A DNA stretch of 64,000 nt from Haberlea rhodopensis. Its lineage: Eukaryota > Streptophyta > Magnoliopsida > Lamiales > Gesneriaceae. The notes under the pieces are model-generated. The model searched no databases and had not been told where the DNA came from. It saw only the letters and a program-made list of their open reading frames with translations. Both the position numbers and the translations under genes were made by a program. Below are positions 10,499 to 21,985 of this stretch, in pieces. How positions within the stretch are numbered: the stretch's first letter is position 1; each line of letters starts with the position of its first letter. The stretch covers positions 335,590 through 399,589 of the forward strand of contig CAJQUN010000496.1 in assembly GCA_907163345.1 (NCBI GenBank), in the 5' to 3' direction.

Positions 10499-12070
10499 TC
10501 AACGGTTACCCAATCTCAAAGAACCGTCTTCAGCCACTCTGAATTTTGACGGCTGCCCATGAAGTACCAACGATGACCATCTCTGAATCTCATCATCTAC
10601 CTTCTGGGCTCTCCTGATATTCTCATAAAGGTCTGGCTCTGCCAATAAAGTCGATACCCATACCGGTGATGTATCCACATCAAAATCATAGCCTAGATGG
10701 CAATAAGAAGTCATCATAGCCGATAGATGTATGGCGTCCTCCGCAGTACTCTTCACCTTCCGACTCAAGGCGTTTGCTGTCAAGTTTGCTTTCCCAGGAT
10801 GGTACTCTATTTTATAGTCATAATCCTTGAGTAAATCCACCCATCTCCTCTGCCTCATATTCTGCTCCGCCTAGTAAATAGGTACTTCAAACTCTTATGG
10901 TCCGTAAAAATGGTAAACGACGTACCATACAAGTAATGTCGCCAAATCTTCAAAGCAAAAATGATGCCGCCAGCTCCAAATTGTGCACTGGATACTTGGC
11001 AGCATGCGGCTTCAACTACCTCGATGCATAAGCTACCACATGCTTATCCTGCATCAGTACACATCCCAAGCCCTGTAGTGATGCATCAGTGTATAGAACA
11101 AATCCCTTGTTCTCGGTGGGAATCAATAACACAGGCGTTGTCGTCAACCGGTGCTTCAACTCCTGGAAGCTCTGCTCACAAGCCTCAGACCAATAGAATG
11201 GTACTCCTTTTTGAGTCAACTGTGTCAGAGGCTTAGCAATCTTAGAAAATCCTTCGACGAAGCGTCGATAATATCAGGCCAAACCGAGAAAGCTCCGTAT
11301 CTCAGGCACAGGAGTGGGTGCAGACCACTCCATCACAACCTCTATCTTCCTGGGATCCACCGATATCCCACTGCTAGAGATAACATGCCCAAAAAACACC
11401 ACGCTGCTCAACCATAATTTGCACTTGCTGAGCTTGGCAAACAACTGACTATCTCTGAGGATCTGGAGCACTGTCCTTAAGTGTCTCACGTGCCCCTCCT
11501 CACTCCGAGAGTAGATGAGTATGTCGCCAATAAACACTATAACGAACTGGTCAATATATGGTTGGAACACCCGGTTCATCAAACTCATAAAGACAGTCGG
11601 GGCATTCGTCACACCGAACATCATAACCAAGAACTCGTAGTGCCCATACCGAGTCCGGAATGCTATCTTCGGAACATCCTCCTCCCTGACCCGTATCTGA
11701 TGGTAACCTGACCTCAAGTCAATCTTGCTATACAACTTAGTACCCTGCAACTGATCAAATAAATCGTCAATTCTTGGGAGAGGATACTTGTTCTTCACCG
11801 TGCCTTATTCAGTTGTCGGTAATCGATGCACAAACGCATCGAACCATCCTTCTTTTTAACGAATAGAACTGGCGCGCCCCAAGGCGATACTCTAGGGCAT
11901 ATATATCCTTTGTCAAGGAGCTTCTGTAACTGCTAATTCCCTTAACTCCGCAGGTGCCATCCTATAAGGGGCACGAGAAATAGCGGACGTTCCCGGTAAT
12001 AACTCAATCCCAAACTCGACCTCCCTAGTCGGTGGGAACCGTGGAATTTCCTACGGAAACACATTAGCAA
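10499..12070 (-). pseudogene. Tekay reverse transcriptase and RNase H
   Basis: RT runs from about 12070: SPWGAPVLFVKKKDGSMRLC, DYRQLNK, then ORF 11274-11798 with the first catalytic Asp in KIDLRSGYHQIRV and the fingers/palm MFGVTNAPTVFM. The metal-binding motif normally FIDD is FIGD here (Gly codon at 11526-11528), so one catalytic Asp is lost. RNase H follows (LYTDASLQGLG, then LKDYDYKIEYHPGKANL TANALSRK). Stops occur near 11271, 11014 and 10860, and at 10499 before integrase. Confidence 0.93.
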
Positions 12071-12107
12071 ATTCTACTACCACGGGTACATCCTCAACCC
12101 TTAACTC

Positions 12108-12540
12108 TTAATTCTTTCCCGCCATGTCCACGGCATAGATTGAATAGCCAGTGTGTCCACGTTCCATAATCGGGACATTTTGACTACAGATATCAACGGA
12201 ATCTTTGCACGAGAATCGTCCCATAGAAAATTCACTGAATCCCCATATCAGATCGGAACCGCACCGTTCTCTGTCGGCAATCCACCACTGCTTGATATTT
12301 GTTCGGAATATTGATGCCCACAATGCAATCGAAGTCCAACATACCCAATACAATCAAATCTGTCTTCAACTCATTGCCCTCAAAATAAATGAGGCAGTCG
12401 GCAAGAAATTGGTCAGCAACAACACTCTTCCCAGTGGGTGTCGAGACCATAAGAGGCGTGGGTAACAGAGACGTGCGCATAAGATGTATTTCCACGAAAT
12501 TCCCAGACACAAAGGAATGAGAGGCACCTGTATCTATCAA
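12108..12540 (-). pseudogene. Tekay aspartic protease and linker
   Basis: IDTGASHSFVSG at the start is the D-T-G active site of a gypsy retropepsin. LGMLDFDCIVGI provides the second conserved segment. The open frame ends at 12232; the following linker (YSIYAVDMAGKN) is in another frame. The 1-base offset against gag suggests an indel, since gag-pol is normally a single ORF in this lineage. Confidence 0.92.
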
Positions 12541-13703
12541 AATAAGAGCGAGGTACGTAAATAAATGACAGTACCAGCTATAACTTCTTCTGGAGCCGCC
12601 GTAGCCTGCTCCCTTGTCAAAGCATACACCTGCCCTTGAGGTTGTCCCATCGCCTGACCTCCCAATTGTCGATGCACCACCGGTTGCCTCTGCTGCACTG
12701 ACCCACTAGTGAACCTTCCTCTGCATTCCCTGAGATCTATTTGACCATCACTGTTCTGACAAAACCGAGCTATGTGACCCTTGCCACATTTGTAACAAGC
12801 CGAACATTCACGCATGTGATGTGGTCCTCCACAGAAGTGACATTTCACTACTCCACTCCTACTTACTTGAGTTTGCCCTCTATTGGTAGGTTCACTACCC
12901 CTCCGGTTATCAACTCGCCTTCCACCAAACCGAGAAGAAGAAGAAGGAGCCCCACGAGGTTTAAATGATTCTCCTTGCGGCCTCAGATTATTAGATACCG
13001 GCCTCGGTGGTGGAACGTGTGGGGGTACAACGTCCGTGTAAGAACTCACTCCTATCTCCGCCAGTTCCTCTCTAGTAAGAGCATCTTCAAAAGAGGTGGG
13101 GTTGTTGGAGATAACCCGATCAAATAGTTCTGGCCTCAATCCCTTCAAGAAATGCCTCATCTTGGCATGCCCATTTGTAGTGATATGAGGAACATACCTT
13201 AACAGTGATGAATAATGCATGGCATAGTCCAAGACCGTCATGCTCCCTTGCTTCAGATTCGTGAATTCATCCTCTTTCATCTGCCTAGTAGTAGCAGAAA
13301 AGTGCCGGTTTAGAAACCGGGTTTTGAATAAAGTCCAGTCTATCAACATGCCCTGAGCCCTCAGCTCCATCACTGTCGTCTTCCACCACATGGAAGAATT
13401 ATTTGCTAGTTGGAACTCTGCCAGCCTCAACCATGCAGTCCTAGCGCAAGGTGCAGACACAAATATCTGCTCAATTCTTTCTAGCCATTCCTCAGCTTCC
13501 TCCCATGTCTCTGTCCCCTCAAATCTGGGCGGATGGAAAGTCAGAAATTGTGTCAGACTTAATTCCCCAGGCAATAACAATTGTGCTATCGGTTCCACGC
13601 CCACGGCCGCTGGCGGTAGAGGATTCGTCTAAGCAATACTTGCATTCACACTTCCTACATCGCCTACCTCCTCATTGAGGTTCCCCAAATTTATGGCTGT
13701 CAT
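12537..13703 (-). pseudogene. Tekay gag
   Basis: The likely original start is the ATG at 13703 (MTAINLGNLNEE); a TAG near 13630 interrupts it, after which 355 codons stay open (13604-12537). The capsid region contains FHPPRFEGTETWEEAEEWLE and WTLFKTRFLNRHF. Two zinc knuckles follow: CHFCGGPHHMREC and CYKCGKGHIARFC, the latter one residue short between Cys and His. An Arg/Ser-rich linker precedes them. It is one stop away from intact, in line with an element of moderate age. Confidence 0.95.
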
Positions 13704-13903
13704 GCTGTAATACAAGGGTTAACAACAATTCCAAAACAATATATATGCTATACAGTTAGATAACATGAATACCAATAAGCATGTTAGTATAACAATTTTA
13801 TACACAAATATGCACCACATGCATAAACATGCTCAAATATAAACACCTAGCCAACAAGTTGCTATGGTTACCCTTCACTCATTCCCGGGTTCTTTAACCA
13901 CTA

Positions 13904-13914
13904 CTCTGATACCA
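13904..13914 (-). promoter_or_regulatory. Tekay primer-binding site (tRNA-iMet)
   Basis: The minus strand reads TGGTATCAGAG, the exact start of the tRNA-iMet complement, four bases inside the 5' LTR. Confidence 0.93.
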
Positions 13915-13918
13915 CTAA

Positions 13919-16078
13919 TGTAAGGATCCTAGTTCCTTAAGTGTAGATTTAGGTACAATAAGAACTAAGCATGCAGAATCAGAGTATAAAAATTTCGTGT
14001 TGATGCCCGAGCTATTAAGATTACATTACCAAAATAAAATTCCAAAAGGATTAATTACATTCCCAAACAATGAATGTTAATCATATAGCTTTACACTACT
14101 CCTAGAGTAGAGACTATACAAAAGAATCACGATCTGCTATACCAAAAGCACTCCTCACTAGCTCATGCATCAACCCGTCCTTAACCCTTCCTGCCAAAAT
14201 GTACCTACAGGAGCAACCCCAAACCCATGAGCAGTAACAAACCATATTCACAATAATATGATTGTAATATAGATATGCATAAACCGTAAATACGCATCAC
14301 TTCCTGTATTTAATACATTTAATGCTCCCTTTGGTTGTTCCTGTACCACAATCATAATCAATAGATTATAACACCAATAATGTATGTCATGACATGCATC
14401 CATTCCATGAATACCATATCAAATTTCCAAGTCTTATTATATCAGTGGCATAATACCCATCGCGTTAACATGATAGCGGAAATACCCCTCGCTTAGACAA
14501 TCCCAGCGGCAATAATATCCCTCGCTATAATATGATAGCGGTCGTGTTCTTCGCTTCATATTAGCGGTAAATATTCTCTCATCGCTACGGTATGACAACG
14601 GAAAGTATTCACATCGGTACGCCACTAGCGGCAAGTATTCTTCATCAGTGTAATATAATCTCAACTTGCAATCACATGCACCAATGAATCCAATGAGTGT
14701 ATGCAACCATAATGCATAACGAAATTCATGTATGCAACACCAATGCATAACCATTGTATGTATGAAACCATAATGCATAGCCCAACAAATAGATGCAACC
14801 AAAATGCATAATCCAATACGTAAAATACGTTTTATCGTCCAATGCTACGTCTCACTACGTACCTTTGTACCAAAATGTGGAGATGCCGTAGGACTTTATC
14901 TCCTTGGTTGTATTGCCACCTAGGATGGTTCTACACATTCACACAAACCAATATAGAAATTATGAACCAATACCAAAAATTCCATCAAAATAGCCAAAAA
15001 CCAAAAACACCACATTTTCAAGACTCGCGATCGATCGGCCCTTGCGCTCGATCGAGCGCGAGCTGACCACCCGACGCCCAACACCTTGCTGCCCTTCTCG
15101 ATCGATCGAGATGTCCACACCGATCAATCGAGAAATTGCCTCGATCGATCGGGAGTTCATCTCGATTGATCGAGGAGACCAATGCAGTCCCGCCTGTAGC
15201 TCTGCCGAGCTCGATCGATCGAAAGTCATGCCCGATCGATCGATCGGGAGTTCATCTCGATCGATCGAGGAGACCAATACAGTCCCGCCTGTAGCTCTGC
15301 CGAGCTCGATCAATCGAAAGTCATGCTCGATCGATCGAGAAGCTCTGTAAATGCGAGAAATCGCCATTTTCTTGTACAGAACCCCACCAAACCACATTAA
15401 ACTCAAAACACCTCAACTCAAAACATTAAAAACACCAATATTACTCTAAAACAACCATCGACAACAACATAAACCAAAACCCAACCAAAAATACCATAGA
15501 CCCAAACAAACCCATTTTATTACCCCAAAATACAAACCCATTTCATAACCAAACTTCATAAAATTAACAAGGAGGAACCTATACCTCTATTGGGCTTCAA
15601 ATCTCACCAAGAAATCAAGCAACCAAGATTTTTGCAAAGTTTCCTCTTCCTTTCCTTGTTTCAAACGTCAAAGTGGGTTTGGGGAAGGGTTGGGAGAGTT
15701 GTTTGATAAAAGTGATGGGAGGGGTGAGTTAATGGGATATAAGTGGGTTTTTAAAATATCTTGGTACCCCATTAATTAGTATGATGTTATAAAATATCCA
15801 TAACTTGATATTTTAAAAGAATTTCCAAGGATGCACCAAAACTCCAATTAAAACATGATTTACCCAAAAATTATTACCCACCACAAATAAATCATGCCAT
15901 GAATCACTTTCCCAACATGCATCACATGCAACCTGAAATGCATTACCAGGTCACTCCCATCATGTGACTAAGCATTCCACCATAATAATTAATTCTAACA
16001 CTAAATTAATTAACACCATAAATACCACATAATCATAATCCATGCCCAAATGCATATAATCATTTTGGGGATATCACA
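13919..16078 (-). repeat. Tekay element 5' LTR
   Basis: 2160 bp, TG/CA ends. It is about 87 bp longer than its partner, mainly through a tandem duplication of about 95 bp inside the GATCGATC cluster. Scattered point differences from the partner indicate some age. Confidence 0.95.
15029..15342. repeat. GATCGATC cluster with a 95-bp duplication, Tekay 5' LTR
   Basis: The cluster matches 8186-8398, but the segment beginning gggagttcatctcgat occurs at both 15151 and 15246. The junction lies in an extended GATC run (cgatcgatcgatcggg), so unequal pairing or slippage at the palindromes is the likely cause. Confidence 0.9.
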
Positions 16079-16790
16079 ATGGTCACTCGGTAGAATTCAA
16101 CCAGCACAAGTGCAATCAGACCTATCGATGGTAGTACACTGCTTGTAGGAAGAAGGCATGAGAACACGTATAAGATTGACTGGAACCTTAATCATCCTAC
16201 CTCTCCTATTTGCTTTGCTGGGTTGAATAATTCCAAAAACTGGCTTTGGCACAAGCGATTGAGTCACTTAAATTTTAAAATTATTACCAGTATGTGTAAG
16301 CTTGATTTAGTCATTGGACTGTCCCAAATAGAGTTCTCAAAAGATATGATCTGCTCTGCATGCCAACTTGGTAAGCAAATCAGATCTTCCTTTAAGAACA
16401 AATGGAGTAAATCTTCTTCTCGGTGCCTAGAGTTGCTGCATATGGATCTTTTCGGTCATATACCAGTAACAAGTCTAGGGGGAATGAAGTATACCCTGGT
16501 GTTAATAGACGATTACTCTCATTTTACGTGGGTCTTGTTTCTAAGGGGCAAAGATCAGGCTAGTCAAAAGCTGATCAAACTACTGAAAAGACTACAAAAT
16601 GAGAAATCATGTGGGATAGATTAAATTCGTAGTGATAAAGGTATCGAATTTATCAATCAATCACTCGTATCATATCTAGATGGCCTTGGTATCAAACATG
16701 AATACTCTGCTACAAGAACTCACTGCAAAATAGAGTTGCAGAGCGTAGGAACCGCACTTTGAAAGAAGCTGTGCGAACTATGCTGGTCCA
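16079..16790 (+). pseudogene. Copia A integrase, internally deleted
   Basis: After the Tekay insertion the frame resumes with the end of PR and the linker. The pre-integrase zinc domain is WHKRLSHLNFKII...CSACQLGK (H-H-C-C), open from 16223. The catalytic core has LLHMDLFGHIP (first Asp), a stop at 16622, then RSDKGIEF (second Asp). VAERRNRTLKEAVRTML carries the Glu, though several flanking residues are missing. After about 16785 the sequence jumps to the low-complexity linker before RT, so the integrase C-terminus is deleted. Confidence 0.9.
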
Positions 16791-16941
16791 CAAGCACTGC
16801 ACCCAGCAACAATGAAAATGTTAAACTCACTCCTGCTGCAGTAGATGGAACTAACGAAAAAGATGCGTCAATCAAATCTCCTGAGCTGCCCACTCATATT
16901 CATCCAAATGAAGAGCTCAACCTGGACCTCCGCTCCGGTGG

Positions 16942-18572
16942 ATGAAGGATCATCCTCCCGGGCAGGTCATAGGTAACCCTGCTGCTCCTCTACGCACCAG
17001 AGGACAGATGATTAATGAATTTCTTCATACTGCATTCATATCTCACATAGAACCCAAAAAGATTGATGATGCTATGTTAGACCCAAGATGGGTAGAAGCA
17101 ATGCAGGAAGAACTTAATCAATTTGAGCGAAAAAAAGTATGGCACTTAGTACCACATCCACCGCATCACACTGTAATAGGTACCATATGGGTATTTCGAA
17201 ATAAATTACGAAAATGGTGTTGTTATCAGGAATAAAGCAAGATTAGTTGCACATGGATACAGACATGAAGAAGGCATTGATTTCGATGAAACTTTTGCTC
17301 ATGTAGCTCGATTAGAAGCCATTCGCATATTTCTTGCATTTGCTGCTTTTAAAGATTTTAAAGTCTATCAGATGGATGTTAAGAGTGTGTTTCTTGACGG
17401 CAAACTCCAGGAAGAAGTTTATATTGCGCAACCTCCTGGATTTGAAAGCCATCAGCAGCCTTCGACTATTTTTCAACTGAACAAAGCTTTGTATGGTTTA
17501 AAACAAGCTCCCCACGCATGGTATGAAACTCTGTCAAAATATTTGACTGAGCACAACTTTACCATTGACGGTGGACACGACCCTGTTTAAATTCACAAAG
17601 GGTGACCATACTCTGCTGGTTCAGATTTATGTTGATGATATTATTTTTGGCAGTACTAACTCAAAACTTTGCGAAAGATTTTCAAAAATAATGCACGATC
17701 AGTTTGAGATGAGCATGATGTGAGAATTATAATTTTTCTTAGGATTGCAAGTCAAGCAATCCAGTGAGGAAATTCTAATAACTCAGTCTAAATATACCAA
17801 AGAACTGCTGAAGAAGTATGGGATGAGTACCAGCTCAGCAGCTGCCACTCCAATGAGCTCATCTGCCAAACTCGACTTGGATGATTCAGGCATACCAGTC
17901 GAAGTAACAATGTATCGTGGTATTATTGGATCCTTACTCTACTTGACAGCCAGCTGACCTGACATAATGTTTGCGGTCTGTATGTGTGCTCGTTTCCAAG
18001 CCAATCCTAAGCAATCACACTTCACTACAGTCAAAAGGATTCTCAAATATCTAAAAGGCACAGAAAATGTTGGTCTCTGGCATCCAAAAGATTCAACGTT
18101 TAATCTGATTGGATATTCAGATGCTGACTACGCAGGGTTCAAAATTGATAGGAAAAGTACCAGTGGATATTGTCAATTTCTTGGAGATCGATTAATCTCA
18201 TGGGGTTGCAAGAAGCAGACATCCATCGCAACGTCTACTGCAGAGGCAGAATACCTTGCTGCTGGAAGCTGTTGTGCTCAACTACTATGGATTCAACAAC
18301 AACTACGGGACTATGGAATTGAATCCACTGAAGCACCAATCTTTTGTGACAATACATCTACCATAGCTATCACGTACAACCCTGTTCTTCATACTCGCAC
18401 CAAGCATATTGACATCGGTCATCATTTCATTCGAGATCACATAATGAAGAAGGAGATTCGGCTAGAGTACATATCCACCGAACAACAAGCCGATATCTTC
18501 ACAAAACCCTTACCGGACGCTAAGTTCTCCTACTTTTGGAATATTCTTGGCTTAATTGAAATAACCCCTTAA
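16942..18572 (+). pseudogene. Copia A reverse transcriptase and RNase H
   Basis: RT starts around WVEAMQEELNQFERKKVW. It continues after a frame change at about 17215 with KARLVAHGYRHEEGIDFDETF, then YQMDVKSVFLDG (first catalytic Asp) and ALYGLKQAPHAWYE. A frame change near 17575 precedes YVDDIIFGSTN (catalytic pair intact). Stops interrupt at about 17720 and 17957. RNase H (17967-18572) is open: IGYSDADYAGFKIDRKSTSG, STAEAEYLAAGSCCAQLLW, and the TRTKHIDI...FTKPLP ending typical of copia pol. Confidence 0.93.
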
Positions 18573-19104
18573 TTGTGCTTATTTCTGTATGATGAATTTA
18601 GGGGGAATTACTTATTAGAAACTGCATGAATTTAGGGGGAATTTTAATTAAAGGGGACTTTTATGTCTATCAAAGGTCTATCAATGCTTAGCTTGTAAAC
18701 AATAGTCTGTTGCACTAGATGCTACCTTACCAGTAGGACTCTACATATCAGTAGACTTTACCACATATGCCTTGATGACAATAATCTTTGATACTTACCA
18801 ACCAACTGGAACGTCAGAATTCAAATTTAATTTTATAAGAATAATAAATTATCTCGATCCCACCCAAATCATGTCCTTTTATCTGCATTTTTAAACAATT
18901 CTAACTCGTTAGATGAACGCCACGTATCCATGTGTCCTCTCATCATTAGTACAACGTTACATCTACCCTCTCTCTTTAACCGCCCTTACCATTTTCAGAT
19001 TTTTTTACCCGTACCTCTTCAAAAAATTACTGTGCTAACTTTTTCTCGACGAATTTTACTCTTCAGATCATCAGATTCTCAGTTTCTACACTCAAATATC
19101 GAAG
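18573..19104 (+). other. Gap between copia A pol and the extra ORF, with PPT-like repeats
   Basis: Non-coding, AT-rich. Two close copies of gaatttagggggaatt (about 18594-18645) look like internal polypurine tracts, followed by aaaggggac. Copia B has similar purine runs at the matching place (minus strand, about 61505-61575). This would be the leader of the downstream ORF. Confidence 0.6.
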
Positions 19105-19368
19105 ATTAGTCAGTCAAGCTTTGTTGCAAACGCTATCCATGTGGACTTTCACTCAATTTCTACCATCACTGATGAAGACATAAAGGATGTTTTTCAAAAG
19201 GTGGATACCTCTGGACTCTTGGTTATACTCAGTCAGGCACCTACCTTCTATAAAGAGGCTCTCCAAGAATTTTACGCCATTGCAAGGATAGTGGTCAACT
19301 CAGTGGTGGCCTCCATCTCTAGCCAGTCTATCACCATTAGTCAACTGGACTTTTCCACCCACCTAAGT
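19105..19368 (+). pseudogene. Copia A extra ORF, first part
   Basis: This is the beginning of a post-pol ORF, cut by LARD1 at taagt. The segment HVDFHSISTITDEDI aligns with HVDFESVYTISDVGM at the start of the same ORF in copia B (ATG at 61072). Here the position of that ATG appears as ATT (19105-19107), so the start codon may be lost. No signal peptide or membrane segment is visible. Function unknown. Confidence 0.75.
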
Positions 19369-20924
19369 TGTAAGGACCCCTTATACTTAACCCTTGATTA
19401 GTGTATTAATCATTATGTGTGGCACATGCTTTCCATAAAATCATTCGGGAACTCCGATGATACTTTACCATTGAATGGCAATTACAAAGTTTTTCTTTAA
19501 CATTCAATGTTATAAGTTCATCATCCTAACAACAAGAGACTCATAGAGTTCGCCCATTACACCACTTTTTACATTGTGGACTTTTATAAAAATTTGGGCA
19601 GAGTCTCCCCATAAATAGAGCTATCCCGAAATAAAAGTACAACACATAACATAATTCCCGGCCAGGGAAAACATAATACTCATCAGAATACAGCAATACC
19701 AAGTAAATTCCCAGCCAGGGAAGACCCACACATATGGCAACAAAAGTGGGTTTCAACACCCACATACACTAATGACTCTCTTAACCTTTAGCAATTCTAC
19801 CTCTAATTGCATGCAACCTCAAATGGAAGAGAGAAAGGCTCATGCCTTTATATACAACCCATGTACAAGTATAATCGTGCTCACATGCGAGCATCATAAA
19901 TATGTGTATAACCATCATGGGTATATATATATATATAGGTACTCTATACGATACCGTGCTCCATCAAGCCCTGGTACCACAATCCTGGGAGTACATCCAA
20001 TCAACAGCTCGAGCTCATCTCCAAAGCCATCGATGTACCTGTTCACCTGTCCCAACAGAGACAGCCCCCAACGGGGTGAGCATACCAATTCCACAATTTC
20101 ATAATCATAATGACATAATACATAATTTACAAAAATGTAAATATTGTGGAACATATGTGACACTTCCTGGATGGTATCATCCTCATCCTAGCGTACCCCT
20201 GTAATGACCCTGTTCTCAAAACAGATAAATCATCAAATCCTGAATATGCAGTCATATTGGTTAACCCTTACCAGTTTCGAATTAACAACATTTCATAACA
20301 TCTTTCTTTATCTAGCAATTATCATAATTCTAGATATCATATTGAGACTTCCTTAACTTCCGATACTAGCTAATCACTTCTCTGATTAACCACGTCTCTG
20401 TTCCTATTCATTACCAATAGGGAATAAAATATAGATATCCTAGATATCTAATCAACACCACATTTTCATTTCTTACTTCAAAGTAGCGTCATACTACTGG
20501 TGTTCGCTCCGTAGCGACCACACCCATCATTTGCTCGCTTCATAGCGGCACCAAGCATTTCACCATGTGAATCAACATAACGTAACTAAGTCGCGGTGCC
20601 ATCATAGTAAAACATTTCATGTATTTTAAATCATGCATCATACTTGTAAAACATCATTTAAGCTATGCTCGTACGCTAAACGTACCTTAAATCCTCGAAG
20701 TCCGAGCCAAACCTTGCTCGAGTTCCATGCCCCGAGGAATGATGTGCTAACACGATAAATAATTCACGATTATTTACGAACATGCAACCCATGCTCAAGC
20801 ACACCCATAACCCTCAACATATCGTCAACACACGACAATAAATCATTTAAAAGACCCGGGGCAGGGTACATGCAGGGAGGGGAACGAATGAGACAACAAC
20901 GAAAATTGTTCAAGGATACCCTAC

Positions 20925-21240
20925 AAATTTTCGAACCCTTATCTCACAAATCGAACCCAAATTAAACACCATAATTCATCTAAAATATGAATTAATCAAT
21001 TAATAGCAAGAATCATCACCCTTGCCAAAAACCCCCAAATTTTCGAATTTCAAAGCCCTAAATTCGAACTCAATACCTTAAATTCGGACACAATTAAGCA
21101 TCAACAATACATCTAAAACATGTAATGAATGACCCATAACAAGAATCGTCACAACCCTTCCAAAACCCCCAAAATCGAACCCACTTCATGCACCCATCCA
21201 AAAAAATCGAACCCAAGCCAACGAAAATCGAAATCATTCG
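20925..21240. repeat. TCGAAC-rich stretch in LARD1 LTR
   Basis: Variants of ttcgaac/atcgaaccc recur about a dozen times in AT-rich DNA. It occupies the same LTR position as the GATCGATC clusters of LARD2, Tekay and the 52665-54705 LTR, between the paired-ACGT module and the promoter block. Confidence 0.7.
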
Positions 21241-21616
21241 AGCCAATAAATCACAATTTGGCAGGGAATCACATCACAAGCATGGAAAAAGGGGTTAGGA
21301 AGGTTACCCAAACGAAATCGGAAGAAATCGGACGAAAAATCGAAGAACCCTAGAAATTGGGGATCGGCGCATTCCAGCGAAATCCGACTTCCACACGCGA
21401 CGAAACTTCGAATTGACGGAGGGGAAAGGAGCGCCTGGACGAGACGAAGCCGTGGGTAGGTCGGACGCGCCGAACGGCGGCCGGACGGCGGCGAGCACGG
21501 CGTTTTCGTGCGCGGGGGTACTGTTCCAGGCGGGAATCGCATGCGGGCGGGAGAGAGAGATGAAGGGAAGGTGGGGCTGAAATGCAATCTTTAATAAAAA
21601 TCTCGGGTTCAACTTG

Positions 21617-21625
21617 TATTTATAG
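21617..21625 (-). promoter_or_regulatory. TATA box, LARD1 3' LTR
   Basis: CTATAAATA on the minus strand, identical in the other LTR (27973-27981). The predicted start is near 21590, followed by a CT-rich leader. Confidence 0.6.
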
Positions 21626-21953
21626 CAAAATACCCCGAAATACTAATAGCCCCACAAATACATCGTGATTCATTAAAAATCATCTGTTTTCAAAAACTAT
21701 CTCTCTAACCCCAAAACCCCCTACCGGTGCTCACACAAGCACCCGAGATTCCGAGACACATTAAAAACCCAACTCTTAGGTTTTACACCGTAATGTGAAT
21801 ACAATCTCATCCTCGGGATCCAACGATCCCAACTACCCAAATAAACGAGCCCAGAAGGCCCAACATCGCGATTAAACTCCAAATCGCTACGTAAAACATC
21901 TTTAGGGGTTATTAACACTCCGGGATTAACATCTCCAATCCCAGGTCATCACA

Positions 21954-21985
21954 ATATCCCCCACTAAAAGAATTTCGTCCTCGAA
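21954..21985 (-). promoter_or_regulatory. LARD1 PPT region
   Basis: The minus strand reads tttcgaggacgaaattcttttagtgggggatat up to the LTR start. The purine core agtgggggata is the likely plus-strand primer. Confidence 0.8.

Larger units (their letters stand above)
7068..16078 (-). mobile_element. Tekay-type chromovirus (Ty3/gypsy), nested in copia A
   Basis: A complete 9.0-kb element in minus orientation. Its LTRs are 7068-9140 (3') and 13919-16078 (5'), with a 5-bp target duplication atggt at 7063-7067 and 16079-16083. Gene order on the minus strand is gag, PR, RT, RNase H, IN, chromodomain. The PBS matches tRNA-iMet. LTRs start TGTGATATCC and end CCTTACA. The chromodomain after integrase and the two-knuckle gag place it in the Tekay/Del chromoviruses, which often target heterochromatin. 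Stops, frameshifts and an altered RT active site make it non-autonomous now. Confidence 0.95.
19369..21953 (-). repeat. LARD1 3' LTR
   Basis: 2585 bp. In plus coordinates: TGTAAGGACCC start, short (TA) run at 19922-19936, few AGCGG/CGCT motifs (20500-20560), paired-ACGT module (20671-20685), a TCGAAC-rich stretch (about 20925-21240), GC-rich block (21420-21540), TATA box, and GGTCATCACA end. ORFs inside are identical in both LTRs and lack protein similarity I recognise. Confidence 0.95.

Noticed and set aside
19771..20204. ORFs at 19772-20204 and the same again at 26140-26561
   Set aside because: They are the same LTR sequence twice, with conflicting ORFs on both strands and no protein similarity.
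21234..21612. Two ORFs of about 100 residues in the LARD1 LTR, present again at 27590-27968
   Set aside because: The second copy is simply the other LTR. The GC-rich DNA is open by composition, the ORFs overlap the promoter, and no domain is recognisable.
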